Shown: positions 23,675 to 33,026 of the stretch, one piece after another | Layout of the letters: every line of letters starts with the position of its first letter | Position numbering within the stretch: position 1 is the first letter of the stretch | Assembly: GCF_000482365.1 (NCBI RefSeq) | Contig: NZ_KI535309.1 | Coordinates: forward strand, 35,546 to 99,545 | DNA length: 64,000 bases | Direction of reading: 5' to 3' | DNA from: Porphyromonas uenonis DSM 23387 = JCM 13868 | Lineage (GTDB): Bacteria > Bacteroidota > Bacteroidia > Bacteroidales > Porphyromonadaceae | The notes under the pieces: model-generated | Databases searched by the model: none | Told to the model about the DNA's origin: nothing | What the model saw: the letters and a program-made list of their open reading frames with translations, nothing else | Program-made: the position numbers and the translations under genes

Positions 23675-25999
23675 TTAGCGAACGCTCGCTTGAGAGCGGC
23701 CTTGTAGCTGTCCCGCAGACTGCCGCGTGGGAGCACCACTGCCAGCGCCGAGTGGCTGCGTCTGAGATTTATCGTCTTGCTCTTTATCCTTGGGCGGAGC
23801 ACCTATCTCCACCTCTTCGCCACGCGCTCGCGCCTCTCGCTCCTCGGCACGTGAGGGCAGCCCCATGATCTTACGCTCGCGATCCGTCGGGTTCCACCGC
23901 TTGCCGTAGCGCTCCCGCATACGCTGAGCGTACTCGACGTTGAGGTCTCGCTTCTGATTAGTCTCATTAGCACGGTTGCCATCACCCTCCGCTGGCTTAT
24001 CACCCTCCAGGTCCTTCGGACGCTGCTCTGCTAGAGGCGTACCATCGTATGCCCACTTCTGCTCTGTGGCAAAGCGCGCCTGCACATTTACCGACTGAGG
24101 TAGATAGCGCACAGGCTCAGGAGGCGTCGCTGGGTAGATGCCCCCATCCCAAGAGCCATTCTCATTCAGGTCTACATAAAGCTTGAGAAAGTAAGCTCCA
24201 GGAGCCAGCTCCGTAAAGGATACCAAGCCTGCGCTGTCAGGCTGAGCAGTCGCTAGAATCTCCTCCTTACTACTGAGTAGGTAGACGTAGAGCGGATGCT
24301 CCGTAGGGTGTCCCGTGAGCGTGATCGCTAGGGAGCCCAGCTCAGTGGCGGAGGCTATCTTGAGATCTTTTTGCGCAGGAGCACTGGTCCCCCCATAGAG
24401 TCCCGTGATGGCAGCCGTATCTACCGTGAGACGATACGTGGTGCCTGGCTCTTTGGCAAAGTCCACCAACCATCGGCAGCGTCGTATGCTGTCAGGTCGT
24501 AACTGGCAAGGGATCGGATGCGGCACCGAGTCGACCAACTTAGCGAGCTGCACCTGCGCCGTGTCAATGGCTAGAATCGGCACATCATAGCTAATCCATA
24601 GGGAGTCACGCGTCGTCTCCTTATGGATATCTTCTTGCGAAAGGATCGTGACAGCCCTGAGCTCACGCTGTGTCTCTGCCAGAGCGGTGGTGTCACTAGC
24701 ATGGCTGAGGCCATCGGCAGCTGTCTCGGGGGCTTCTACCTTCGGTTGCTTCTTTGGCTTAGCTTTAGCCTTTGCCGCTTGCACTCTGGGGGCATGCAGC
24801 GTCATCGTATCAAGCTTATTGATCGGACTGCCTATTGAGTCAGTCGTAGGATAGGCGAATGCCACCACGACAGAGTCTCTCGCCAGTGAGTCGTGAGGAG
24901 AAAGCCAGTAGGTGAGACTCTTGCGATCGGTCGAGAGGTCAGGATAGTAGCTCGTAGGTGTCGTCAGGTAGTCTGGCGAGAGGATCTTGATCTGAGGTAG
25001 CGTGTCTATAGGCTCCGTAAAGGTCGCCATCAGGGACATCGAGTCACGTCGCACCAGTCGCTCGAGGCGGACAATGTGCGTCTTCGGACGGGTCAGCAGG
25101 AGGACAAGGTCGTTGGGCAGGTAAACGTAAGGCGAGATGCTGTCTGTGGCCGTGGCAGTCGTATCTGTAGCAGTCGTAGGAGTTTGTTCCTTAGCAATCA
25201 AGCTGTCTGCACGCACCCCAAGTGAGTCCGCCACATTGCCAAGCGAGTCTACCTTTGTCTCCTTTGTTTCCTTGGCGGGCATCAGAGCCGAGCGAGGTAC
25301 CACCTCGGTACGGAAGCTGTCGAGCGTGATAGCAAAGCTCTCGTTCGGAGCGTTGTAACTATAGCTACGATCCATATCGACCAGTGCGATGGCATAGTAA
25401 TCGCCGTCCCGTACATTCTGCAGAGTAAAGTGTCCCTTGTCGTCCGTATAGGTCATACGGGTCATCGGCCGGTCTAGTGAGTCCGTAGGAAGTGGCGTAT
25501 TATAGACACCCGCTAGGATACGAGGCACTGGCTGTAGCGTATAGGCATCGAGCGCCTGCCCCGAGACCTGCATCGTGTCTAGGTAGTCACCGGTACTGAA
25601 GGCGTAGACATACTGCTCTATGTAGTTGCCCTCGTTATAGTCCTTGATAGCACGATTGAAGTTGATCGTGTAGGTCGTGTTTGCGATGAGACTATCTTGG
25701 TAAGTGACAACCAGCTGCTTCTGATTGACCAAAGCCTTCGGCGGGATGCGCTGTGGCGGCGAATAGATTATCTTGTCCTCGCCTCGCTCCAGCTGTATGT
25801 ACTCATCGAAGGTGATGCGCACACGATGCGTCGAGACATTTGTACTCCCCATCTCAGGCGTGCAGCGCACGACCCGAGGCGGGGTCATATCGTAGGGTCC
25901 ACCCTCAGGCGAAGATTGCTTGGCACACCCCGCAGCGCCTAGGATTAGGAGCAGGAAGGTAACTAAGAGCGTGGAGAAGTGCTGGTGCGAATGAAGCAT
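23675..25999 (-). CDS. Large lipoprotein with Ig-like (SbsA/Big_5) domain
   Basis: 774 residues with a lipoprotein signal ending LILGAAGC (Cys25) and SSPEGGPYDMTPPRV after it, a common Bacteroidota arrangement. The first module TPPRVVRCTPEMGSTNVSTHRVRITFDEYIQL is a classic SbsA Ig-like domain. Later segments are beta-rich; one near 135-200 looks like a carboxypeptidase-regulatory-like fold. The C-terminal 110 residues are highly charged and Gln-rich, probably disordered, with NPTDRERKIMGLPSRAEEREARARGE. The family is surface-anchored with unknown role. It is the last gene of the nfo-sua5 unit. Confidence 0.8.
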   Translation of the reverse strand: MLHSHQHFSTLLVTFLLLILGAAGCAKQSSPEGGPYDMTPPRVVRCTPEMGSTNVSTHRVRITFDEYIQLERGEDKIIYSPPQRIPPKALVNQKQLVVTYQDSLIANTTYTINFNRAIKDYNEGNYIEQYVYAFSTGDYLDTMQVSGQALDAYTLQPVPRILAGVYNTPLPTDSLDRPMTRMTYTDDKGHFTLQNVRDGDYYAIALVDMDRSYSYNAPNESFAITLDSFRTEVVPRSALMPAKETKETKVDSLGNVADSLGVRADSLIAKEQTPTTATDTTATATDSISPYVYLPNDLVLLLTRPKTHIVRLERLVRRDSMSLMATFTEPIDTLPQIKILSPDYLTTPTSYYPDLSTDRKSLTYWLSPHDSLARDSVVVAFAYPTTDSIGSPINKLDTMTLHAPRVQAAKAKAKPKKQPKVEAPETAADGLSHASDTTALAETQRELRAVTILSQEDIHKETTRDSLWISYDVPILAIDTAQVQLAKLVDSVPHPIPCQLRPDSIRRCRWLVDFAKEPGTTYRLTVDTAAITGLYGGTSAPAQKDLKIASATELGSLAITLTGHPTEHPLYVYLLSSKEEILATAQPDSAGLVSFTELAPGAYFLKLYVDLNENGSWDGGIYPATPPEPVRYLPQSVNVQARFATEQKWAYDGTPLAEQRPKDLEGDKPAEGDGNRANETNQKRDLNVEYAQRMRERYGKRWNPTDRERKIMGLPSRAEEREARARGEEVEIGAPPKDKEQDDKSQTQPLGAGSGAPTRQSAGQLQGRSQASVR

Positions 26000-26019
26000 A
26001 TGCGATGGCGACTGTGTCG

Positions 26020-26622
26020 TTAGAAAGTTCCCTCACGAAGAAGCTGCGGCTCCGCACCCGTACAGTCAATGATTGCGCCATGACCGCCTGGAGCCACACC
26101 ACCGTCGATGATCAAATCTACCTGATGCCCGTAATACTCCTCGATGAGCTCTGGATCTGTCAGGTAGTTCGTGTCATACCCCTCAGGCAGATCAGGCAGT
26201 GAGCCGGTCAGGAGCGGAGCCTCCAGCTCCTCCAGGATGATCCGTGTCACGGGATGCTTGCAGAGCTGCACGCCCACCTCTTTGCGCTGGCGGAAGGGCA
26301 TCGGCAGTGTCGTCGTCGGAGGCAGTATATAGGTTGCTGGCTCGTACTTGCCCGACTTCATCAGGGCAAAAGTTTCATCCCCCAGCTTAGCATATTGTGC
26401 TACCTCGCCAAGGTCTTGGCACATAATCGCCAATGTGTGGCGCTTGCTGTCCACCCCTTTGATCTGGCACACCTGCTCCACGGCACGCTTCTTCAGTGCC
26501 GAGCAACCGAGCGCATAGCCTACACCCGTAGGATAGATGATGACTCCGCCACTCTCCAGGCATTGGACCACCTCACGCACTACAGCGTAGTCAGGTGTGT
26601 CAGCGTATATCTTCGTTAGCAT
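26020..26622 (-). CDS. Sua5/YciO/YrdC family (threonylcarbamoyladenylate synthase-like)
   Basis: 200 residues: one YrdC domain. Diagnostic stretches are GGVIIYPTGVGYALGCSALKKRAVEQVCQIKG, PATYILPPTTTLPMPFRQRKEVGVQL, PVTRIILEELEAPLLTGSLPD and the terminal GAIIDCTGAEPQLLREGTF. TsaC-type members make threonylcarbamoyl-AMP for t6A37 of tRNA. This sequence lacks the C-terminal Sua5 domain and could equally be a YciO paralogue. It lies 6 bases after nfo and 20 before the Ig-like lipoprotein gene. Confidence 0.85.
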   Translation of the reverse strand: MLTKIYADTPDYAVVREVVQCLESGGVIIYPTGVGYALGCSALKKRAVEQVCQIKGVDSKRHTLAIMCQDLGEVAQYAKLGDETFALMKSGKYEPATYILPPTTTLPMPFRQRKEVGVQLCKHPVTRIILEELEAPLLTGSLPDLPEGYDTNYLTDPELIEEYYGHQVDLIIDGGVAPGGHGAIIDCTGAEPQLLREGTF

Positions 26623-26628
26623 ATGATG

Positions 26629-27486
26629 TTAGAGCGCATAGAGGTAAGCGATCTCCTCAGCCCAGAGCTCAGGCACAGGCGTCTCTAGGACGATCGGGAT
26701 ATTGTCTAGGTGTGGGTCGTCCATCAGCATTTTGAATAGCTCCGTACCCATAAAGCCCTTGCCGATAGACTCGTGTCGATCCACACGCGTGCCCAAGTCC
26801 TTCTTGCTGTCATTCAGATGGATAGCACAGAGCTTGTCGTAACCGATGATGTCGTCGAAAGCTTGCCACATAGCCGTGTAGCCATCAGCCGTACGTATCT
26901 CATAGCCAGCCGCCAACGTGTGCGCCGTGTCGATGCAGACGCCCACACGGCTAGCATCGTCAACGTGCGAGATGATGTAAGCGAGCTGCTCGAAGGTATA
27001 GCCCACGTTGGTTCCTTGACCCGCCACATTCTCCAGCACCAGCTTGACGCCCTCCGACTCAGCCAAGACAGCATTCATCTCAGCTGCGATGTACTCCATG
27101 CACTGCTCCTCGGAGATCTCCTTGAGGTGGCTCCCAGGGTGGAAGTTGAGCAGACTCAGCCCCAGCTGCTCGCAGCGGTGCATCTCGTCGATCATTGCTT
27201 GGCGACTGCGCAGGCGCTTGGCAGCGTCCGCATTACCTATGTTATATAGGTAGCTCGCATGGGGTAGGATATGCTCCCGTCGGATGCCCACCTGGTCGCA
27301 ATTTGCGATGAAAGCATCGATCTGCTCCTTGGTGTAAGGCTTAGCCTGCCACTGGCGCTGATTCTTGAGGAAGAACGCGAAGGCACGTGCGCCCAGTTCG
27401 CCAGCACGCAGCGGCGCTTCCTCCACGCCACCGGCAGCGCTCACGTGCGCTCCGATATATTTATTAGGATGTTTGGTGTAGCTCAT
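26629..27486 (-). CDS. nfo: Endonuclease IV
   Basis: 285 residues from MSYTKHPNKYIGAHVSAAGG. An ATG 78 bases upstream exists, but the -7 box lies between the two so that transcripts begin after it; the inner start is therefore chosen. Zinc-site motifs are NFHPGSH, LVLENVAGQGTNVGYTFEQL, VGVCIDTAHTLAAGYE, AIHLNDSK and DRHESIGKG. It cleaves DNA 5' to abasic sites in base excision repair. It heads a three-gene minus-strand unit. Confidence 0.96.
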   Translation of the reverse strand: MSYTKHPNKYIGAHVSAAGGVEEAPLRAGELGARAFAFFLKNQRQWQAKPYTKEQIDAFIANCDQVGIRREHILPHASYLYNIGNADAAKRLRSRQAMIDEMHRCEQLGLSLLNFHPGSHLKEISEEQCMEYIAAEMNAVLAESEGVKLVLENVAGQGTNVGYTFEQLAYIISHVDDASRVGVCIDTAHTLAAGYEIRTADGYTAMWQAFDDIIGYDKLCAIHLNDSKKDLGTRVDRHESIGKGFMGTELFKMLMDDPHLDNIPIVLETPVPELWAEEIAYLYAL

Positions 27487-27524
27487 GATGGGAAAAACGA
27501 CTAGTGATATAACCCTAGCTCTCG

Positions 27525-27532
27525 CAAAGATA
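27525..27532 (-). promoter_or_regulatory. -7 promoter box for nfo
   Basis: The minus strand reads TATCTTTG after TTTTG. It lies about 40 bases upstream of the chosen nfo start. Confidence 0.65.
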
Positions 27533-27677
27533 CAAAATGAGCCCGAATGAAGCGCCCACTCCACCAGGGCTGATGCATTATAACCAGTCGTCTAGGAGCT
27601 GCACATGACGATAACCAGGAATACACGGTGCGACTAGCGATACAGAGTGGCTATGGGACCTCTCTGATTACGCCTTC

Positions 27678-27885
27678 CTCCCGAAGAATTAAATTCCTAC
27701 CTAGGAATTTGCCCAATAAGTACCTAGGAATTTGCCCAATTCCTACCTAGGAAATAAAAAATTCTTCGGAGGAATCAAATGAAACTTCGGAGGAATCAAA
27801 TCATAAGTCCGAAGAATTTTTTATTTCCTAGGTAGCAAATCAAAAATATCTACGGAGGAATTTGGGCAATTCCTAGGTAGGAAAT
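27678..27885. repeat. CCTAGG / TTCGGAGGAA composite array 1
   Basis: TACCTAGGAA recurs at 27698, 27721 and 27744 (23-base period), each followed by a TTTGCCCAAT-type spacer. CTTCGGAGG recurs at 27764 and 27785 (21-base period). Inverse copies TTCCTAGGTA lie at 27825 and 27870, giving a long imperfect palindrome. No gene is visible in the roughly 600-base gap between nfo and the TonB receptor beyond this array and the two promoters. Confidence 0.9.
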
Positions 27886-28067
27886 GGGGAGAGGATCAAA
27901 ATGAGAGGTTAGTCCTTAGGAGCACTCGAGGCATTAGGAGCACTAGCAAGTCTTGACGAGCGCTCTGAAAGATACGTTCCCAAACCAACTTAACTGAAAA
28001 TATCAAACGGTTTCAGACATTTGGCACAGGCACGTACTAATAGACCTCTTTTTCTATCTCGTTTGCT

Positions 28068-28075
28068 TACTTTTG
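28068..28075 (+). promoter_or_regulatory. -7 promoter box for the TonB-dependent receptor
   Basis: TACTTTTG matches TAnnTTTG. It lies about 25 bases before the chosen start codon and excludes a TTG start at 28073. Confidence 0.5.
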
Positions 28076-28099
28076 CGCCCAGTAATCCATTTTCAATAC

Positions 28100-30451
28100 A
28101 TGATGAAGCTAAGAAAACTACTTTTTGCCCCCTTGGCGAGTCTGCTCTTCTTGCCACTCCACGGGGCTATTGACGAGACACCCGTGGTCACGGACTCGGT
28201 AATGAGCTACGAGCTGGACGAGGTGCGGGTGATCACGAGCCGTCCGCTACTACGTCAGGCGGGGCTGATGATGAGCACGCCTGGCGCTATGAGCCTGGTG
28301 ACTCCGACCATGCTACGAGAGTATGACATCAAGCATCTCTCAGACTTGACGGGCGTGGTGCCTAATCTCTACATGCCAGACTACGGCTCACGTCTCACCT
28401 CGCCGATCTATATGCGTGGCATCGGGACGCGTAGTGGCGGACAGTCCACCGCTTTCTTTATCGATGGGGTTCCTGTGCTCAACCAGTCGATCAATCGCTA
28501 CCTCCTCGGCATCGAGTCTATTGAGGTGATGAGCGGTGCGCACAGCAATATCTATGGTCGCAACGCTATGGCGGGGACGATCCTGCTGACCTCTCGCTCG
28601 CCTATTGACGACCCTGCACTGGATGTAACGGCTAGAGCCGGCAATCACGGGATCATCGAGGGAGCGGCGCGACTAGCTCACGCCTTTAACTCCAAAGTGG
28701 GCCTGGCCCTCGGTGGGTACTATAATAGGAATAGTGGGTTCTATACGAATGCTTTCGACAATCGTTCTGCTGATGCGGAGGAGGCGTACGGTGCTAACCT
28801 GCACTTCGAGTGGCGCCCCGATGCGACGCAAAGACTTCGCCTGGCTGGCGTCTGGGATGGGGTACGGCAGGGAGCTTTCCCCTATGCGATGATCCATCCT
28901 AAGAGTGGCGAGACGATGCCGATCAACTACAACGCACCTGGTTCCTACGACCGTACCATCGGTGAGGCGCGTCTGGCTTATGACAAGAGCTGGGACGAGA
29001 TACGTCTAGACTTCACCACGAGCTATCAAGCGCTCAGAGATAATATGCTGATGGATCAGGACTACACGGCTCGGGATATCTTTACGATCAACCAAAAGCA
29101 GCATCAAGATGCGGTCACGGCAGATCTCATCTTGCGAAACCGTGAGCAGACGACCTACAACTGGACTGTGGGTGTCAATGGTATCTACCAGATGAATCAT
29201 ATGGAGGTGCCCGTAGCGATACGCCCCGACGGCTTGATGGCGATGATACAGCCAGGACTGAACAAAGCGAACAAAAATGACAAGGTGCCTGTACTCCTGA
29301 CGGTCGATGCCTCTAAGGAGCGGGTCAACCACAATCTCTTTGACAAGCGTAGCTACGGTGTCGCTCTTTATCACGAGAGCAACCTGCACGAGCCATTTGG
29401 CTGGACGGGCTTCGACCTTAACCTGGGCGTACGCCTTGATGCGGAGCGTCAGGCGATGGACTTCGATAGCGACTTTAGCCTAGGGCTAGACGTGGCGCCG
29501 AAGGTAAAGCCCGATGCAAAGAGACACTTTGACGCGACGAGTCGTCTGAAGGGTGAGGGCGGTTATCAGGACTTCTTCCAGATCCTGCCGAAGCTATCGC
29601 TGAGTTATCGCCCCACGGCTGGTAGTTACCTCTTTGTCGCAGCCTCCAAGAGCTACAAGACGGGTGGTTACAATGAGCAGATGATGACTGAGGTGCTCAT
29701 GCAGCAGACTCAGCGCGAGATGATGGCGCTGGTCATGTCGCAGGGCAAGCAGCAACCACAGGTGCAGAATGGCGATGCGAATCTAGCAGCCTTCAAGCCT
29801 GAGCATGCTTACAATCTAGAGTTGGGCGGACGACTCCTGACGCTACAAGATCGTCTCTTCGTATCGGCTACGCTCTTCGGTTCGTGGATACGAGACCTAC
29901 AGGTGGCTCGCTTCGTAACGACCGGTACGGGTCGTACGACGGTCAATGCGGGCAAGGCACTCTCGCTCGGTGCTGAGGCGAGTGTCAAGGCGCGTCTATG
30001 GCGCTCACTAACGATCTCGGCGCAGTATGGCTATACGCACGCAACCTTCCAGGACTACCTCACGAGCCGTGCCAATCCTCAGGGTGGCGCACCGATAGAG
30101 GTGAACTACAAGGGGAACTTTATCCCTTACGTTCCTGCGCATACCTACGCTACGATGCTTCAGCTGAACGAACCTATCCAGACCTCTTGGCTCAAGGGCG
30201 TACTCGCCTCCGTGGAGCTACGTGGCAATGGACCGATCTACTGGGAGTCGGAGAATAAGCACCAGCAGGCACCCTACATGACGCTCGGAGCTCGCCTCGG
30301 AGTACGTTTCCCCTACGTGACGGTAACCCTGTGGGGTCGTAACCTGACGGATACGCGCTATGCGACCTTCTACTTCCAGTCGTTTGGCAATTCGTTCCTC
30401 CAGCAGGCTCAGCCACGCACCTTCGGTGCAGACCTCTCCTTCCACTTCTAG
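28100..30451 (+). CDS. TonB-dependent outer-membrane receptor
   Basis: 783 residues from tandem ATGs (MMKLRKLL); signal peptide ends near LHGA. There is no carboxypeptidase-like N-terminal domain. The plug domain is clear: ELDEVRVITSRP, TPGAMSLVTPTML, then SPIYMRGIGTRSGGQSTAFFIDGVPV and IESIEVMSGAHSNIYGRNAMAGTILLTSR. The barrel ends with LSFHF, a terminal Phe as expected. A Met/Gln-rich extracellular loop (QMMTEVLMQQTQREMMAL) stands out. There is no SusD-like partner, so an iron-chelate or cobalamin-type ligand is more likely than glycan; the ligand is unknown. It has its own promoter and a terminator shared with the opposite gene. Confidence 0.93.
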   Translation: MMKLRKLLFAPLASLLFLPLHGAIDETPVVTDSVMSYELDEVRVITSRPLLRQAGLMMSTPGAMSLVTPTMLREYDIKHLSDLTGVVPNLYMPDYGSRLTSPIYMRGIGTRSGGQSTAFFIDGVPVLNQSINRYLLGIESIEVMSGAHSNIYGRNAMAGTILLTSRSPIDDPALDVTARAGNHGIIEGAARLAHAFNSKVGLALGGYYNRNSGFYTNAFDNRSADAEEAYGANLHFEWRPDATQRLRLAGVWDGVRQGAFPYAMIHPKSGETMPINYNAPGSYDRTIGEARLAYDKSWDEIRLDFTTSYQALRDNMLMDQDYTARDIFTINQKQHQDAVTADLILRNREQTTYNWTVGVNGIYQMNHMEVPVAIRPDGLMAMIQPGLNKANKNDKVPVLLTVDASKERVNHNLFDKRSYGVALYHESNLHEPFGWTGFDLNLGVRLDAERQAMDFDSDFSLGLDVAPKVKPDAKRHFDATSRLKGEGGYQDFFQILPKLSLSYRPTAGSYLFVAASKSYKTGGYNEQMMTEVLMQQTQREMMALVMSQGKQQPQVQNGDANLAAFKPEHAYNLELGGRLLTLQDRLFVSATLFGSWIRDLQVARFVTTGTGRTTVNAGKALSLGAEASVKARLWRSLTISAQYGYTHATFQDYLTSRANPQGGAPIEVNYKGNFIPYVPAHTYATMLQLNEPIQTSWLKGVLASVELRGNGPIYWESENKHQQAPYMTLGARLGVRFPYVTVTLWGRNLTDTRYATFYFQSFGNSFLQQAQPRTFGADLSFHF

Positions 30452-30478
30452 AGAGGCCTTCGGTTAGTCCATTTCGCA

Positions 30479-30520
30479 AAAATAGCCACCCACTCGCTGT
30501 AGAGAGGGTGGCTATTCTTA
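30479..30520. terminator. Bidirectional terminator between convergent genes
   Basis: ATAGCCACCC pairs with GGGTGGCTAT around a roughly 15-base loop, with T-rich sequence on both outer sides. It serves the TonB receptor on the plus strand and the O-antigen-ligase-like gene on the minus strand. Confidence 0.75.
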
Positions 30521-30535
30521 TATATGGAAGGCTGG

Positions 30536-32044
30536 TTAGTCCGCCGGCTGGAACTTGTCCTCGCCCTGCGTGCTGAGTGCTAGGCAGAGGACGAACATCA
30601 TACCGATGAGGTAGTTGGCCATATAGCTCACAAGGTCTACATTGCAGAGTATGATCCATAGGGAGGTTAGGACGACGAGAGCCTTATTGCGCTGGCGACG
30701 AGCTGTCCAGAGCATAGAGCCGAGGATAGAGATCCAGAGTAAAAGTCCGATGATGCCACTCTGGACGAGCGACTGCATATATTGATTGTGGAAGTGTATG
30801 ATAAAGCTCTCCTGCTCGGTATTAATCGACAGGGGGAGTAAGAGTCGATAGACATAGTCTAGTCCTCCACCGATCCAGACGGGAACCTCACGGAGGGCTT
30901 GATAGCTCATCTGTAAGAGGTCGTTGCGGATGCCCCCTCCTAGATAGCCTTCTACAAGATTAGGTGAGGTGGTATAGACAATGGTAAAGAGGCTAGCTCC
31001 AGCGAGCATCAGGTAGGTGACGACGAGGTGAGGCTGACGTCGTGTGACTTTGATCCAGTCAAGGAGATGGCAGACGACGGCATACACTACCAGGAGAAGC
31101 GTCATCAGGAGCAGATAGCGCGCCTGCAGCGCACAGGCGTAGAGGATGACCCCAAGGAGTAGGCACTCAGCCTGGAGGCGTAGAGAGCGACTGCTACTAC
31201 GTATGGTCATCACAATGGGAGTCAAAAGAAAGACGCCGAGATACGTGTAGTGCGTGAAGGTAAAGGGCATCAGCATGTGAGAGCTACTAACGACAAAGCC
31301 AGCTTCACCTAGATAATACTTATTTAGCGTCAGTGTAATGAACGGGCTACTGCCACAGCTGATTAGTAGTGCGTAGAAAAAGACTAGGAAGGTCACGATG
31401 TAGATCCACCCGATGCGTAGTGCACTGAGCCAAAAGCTCTGCATCAGTCGCTGCGAAGCCCCACTATAGATGAAGAAGCAGAGGGGGATGATGAGGAGCC
31501 AAATCTCTTTGTCCCAATAGCTAAAAGCCAACCCTCTGTCGGTAGACCAGCCCACGGCGACGATGAGTGTGTAGAGGACGTAGAGAGCGACACAGAGGAG
31601 TAGCGGGTAGAGCGGTCTGGCACGAAGCGTCTGTAGGAGAGGGCCTTGTCGTCGCCAGCGGTTGTCGATGAGTATACCGAGGAGGAAGGGCGTTACCAAC
31701 CCTAGGTAACTAGTCACCACGCCAAGCAATAGGTTCGCATAGCCTAAGCCGAAGCAGAGGAGGGGGGCGAAGTGATGTCGGTAGTCTAGCTTTGCTCCAG
31801 TCGTACGGGACGCCCCTTTCTCCAAGAGCCATGGGAGGAGCAAAGCGCCAAAGACCATGAGCAGGCTCACGGTGAGTAGCAAGGGAGTGAAGCGGAGTAC
31901 ATCTACGGCGAGGAGCGAGCCAGGCGTATGCCGAGGATAGGCTCCCGTGAGGGCTACGATGCCTGCGACAACGAGTGCTATGACTAAGATAACTAGGTAG
32001 AAGTAGCGCGAGATACCTCTAGCGACGTCGGTGTGTGAAGACAT
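30536..32044 (-). CDS. O-antigen ligase/polymerase-like membrane protein (Wzy_C type)
   Basis: 502 residues from MSSHTDVARG; an upstream in-frame ATG overlaps the previous gene and is rejected because the nearer start leaves a 7-base gap. About eleven or twelve transmembrane helices are visible. The hallmark segment is FIIHFHNQYMQSLVQSGIIGLLLWISILGSM, as in the Wzy_C/WaaL family, after a large periplasmic loop. It could ligate or polymerise surface glycan on lipid A-core. It is the last gene of the minus-strand unit and directly follows a lipid A acyltransferase-like gene. Confidence 0.75.
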   Translation of the reverse strand: MSSHTDVARGISRYFYLVILVIALVVAGIVALTGAYPRHTPGSLLAVDVLRFTPLLLTVSLLMVFGALLLPWLLEKGASRTTGAKLDYRHHFAPLLCFGLGYANLLLGVVTSYLGLVTPFLLGILIDNRWRRQGPLLQTLRARPLYPLLLCVALYVLYTLIVAVGWSTDRGLAFSYWDKEIWLLIIPLCFFIYSGASQRLMQSFWLSALRIGWIYIVTFLVFFYALLISCGSSPFITLTLNKYYLGEAGFVVSSSHMLMPFTFTHYTYLGVFLLTPIVMTIRSSSRSLRLQAECLLLGVILYACALQARYLLLMTLLLVVYAVVCHLLDWIKVTRRQPHLVVTYLMLAGASLFTIVYTTSPNLVEGYLGGGIRNDLLQMSYQALREVPVWIGGGLDYVYRLLLPLSINTEQESFIIHFHNQYMQSLVQSGIIGLLLWISILGSMLWTARRQRNKALVVLTSLWIILCNVDLVSYMANYLIGMMFVLCLALSTQGEDKFQPAD

Positions 32045-32051
32045 AAGAGTG

Positions 32052-33026
32052 CTATATAGATGAGTGATTGCAGCGTGGTGAGTAGACCATCTGCGGGAAG
32101 TCGTGTGGATCAAAGCGCCAGCGCTTATGGCTCCAGAGCCAGCGATGTGGGGCTAGACGAATGTTCTCCTCGAGCTGTGCCACGTAGTCGTCGATGAGCT
32201 GGTATTGTAGCTCGCTCGTCGGATGCTCACAGAGCAGACGGAAGGTGCCGACCCACTGCTTAGCTTGGTCGTCATGGCGAATCTCACAGAAGAGGAGCGG
32301 TATCTGTAGCTTGGTAGCTAGATGGCTCCACCCTGTGACAAAGGAGGTGGTGCGCCCGAAGAGCACCGAAGCGTAGCGCATCTGCTCGTAGCTAGGTGAT
32401 TGGTCAGCTAATAGACAGTAGATATGCATACGGGTATCGTGCTCCTGATCTCGATGCCGTAAGATGTCCCGAGCTAGCTGACTCATCTCGATACAGTGAG
32501 CGTAGTGCTGCTCCCGCATCTCATGGGTGAGCTGGTCTGCGACGGGATCGTGCAGTCGCTTGTAGATGACATGGAGCTGATAGCGACTACGGTCTAGGTG
32601 TAGTGATGAAGAGCCCATCAGTTCCCAAGGACCAATGTGTCCCAAGAGGGCGAAAACTTGTCGGTGCCCGGCCTCGTAGAGTTGGTCTAGTAGCTCCGTC
32701 TGCTCAAGACGAAAGAGCTGGCGCACCCGTTCGTCAGAGCCGTAAGCGTAGCGAGCCTCGTGAAGCATCAGCTCTGCGAGGTGACGGTAGAAACGCTTGC
32801 CGACAGTCTTTTGCTCAGCGGGAGAGAGGTCCGTGAGCGTGAGGCGAATGTTCTCCTCCACCACCTGACGGCGGTACTTAAAGAGATGATAGAGGAGCCA
32901 GTCCAACGAGGGAACCAGCACCTTGTCAACGAAAGAGCGTGGCAAGCGTGCCAAGCCCCGCAATGTAGAGCGCATCAGCCGAAGCCTTAGTCGCTGCCAT
33001 CGTGTGAGCTGGTTACTCTGCGCCAT
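32052..33026 (-). CDS. Lipid A biosynthesis acyltransferase-like (LpxL/HtrB family)
   Basis: 324 residues. The HX4E active motif is in FALLGHIGPWELMGSS, with SVILFGRTTSF-like and RWLWSHKRWRF motifs toward the C-terminus as in LpxL. The N-terminus has an amphipathic segment, VLVPSLDWLLYHLFKYRRQVVEENI, usual for these membrane-associated enzymes. It probably adds a secondary acyl chain to lipid A. Its start overlaps the hflX end by 14 bases, and the O-antigen-ligase-like gene follows, which fits envelope assembly. Confidence 0.88.
   Translation of the reverse strand: MAQSNQLTRWQRLRLRLMRSTLRGLARLPRSFVDKVLVPSLDWLLYHLFKYRRQVVEENIRLTLTDLSPAEQKTVGKRFYRHLAELMLHEARYAYGSDERVRQLFRLEQTELLDQLYEAGHRQVFALLGHIGPWELMGSSSLHLDRSRYQLHVIYKRLHDPVADQLTHEMREQHYAHCIEMSQLARDILRHRDQEHDTRMHIYCLLADQSPSYEQMRYASVLFGRTTSFVTGWSHLATKLQIPLLFCEIRHDDQAKQWVGTFRLLCEHPTSELQYQLIDDYVAQLEENIRLAPHRWLWSHKRWRFDPHDFPQMVYSPRCNHSSI

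Noticed and set aside
27678-27885. CRISPR-like spacing in CCTAGG array 1
   Set aside because: The sequences between motifs are themselves repeated, and the whole block is palindromic and duplicated elsewhere.
27890-28099. Cobalamin or TPP riboswitch before the TonB receptor
   Set aside because: No recognisable conserved box or multi-stem fold by eye; the promoter lies only about 25 bases before the start codon.
32045-32113. Longer N-terminus of the O-antigen-ligase-like protein
   Set aside because: It would overlap the acyltransferase gene by 62 bases, while a better start lies 7 bases beyond its stop.
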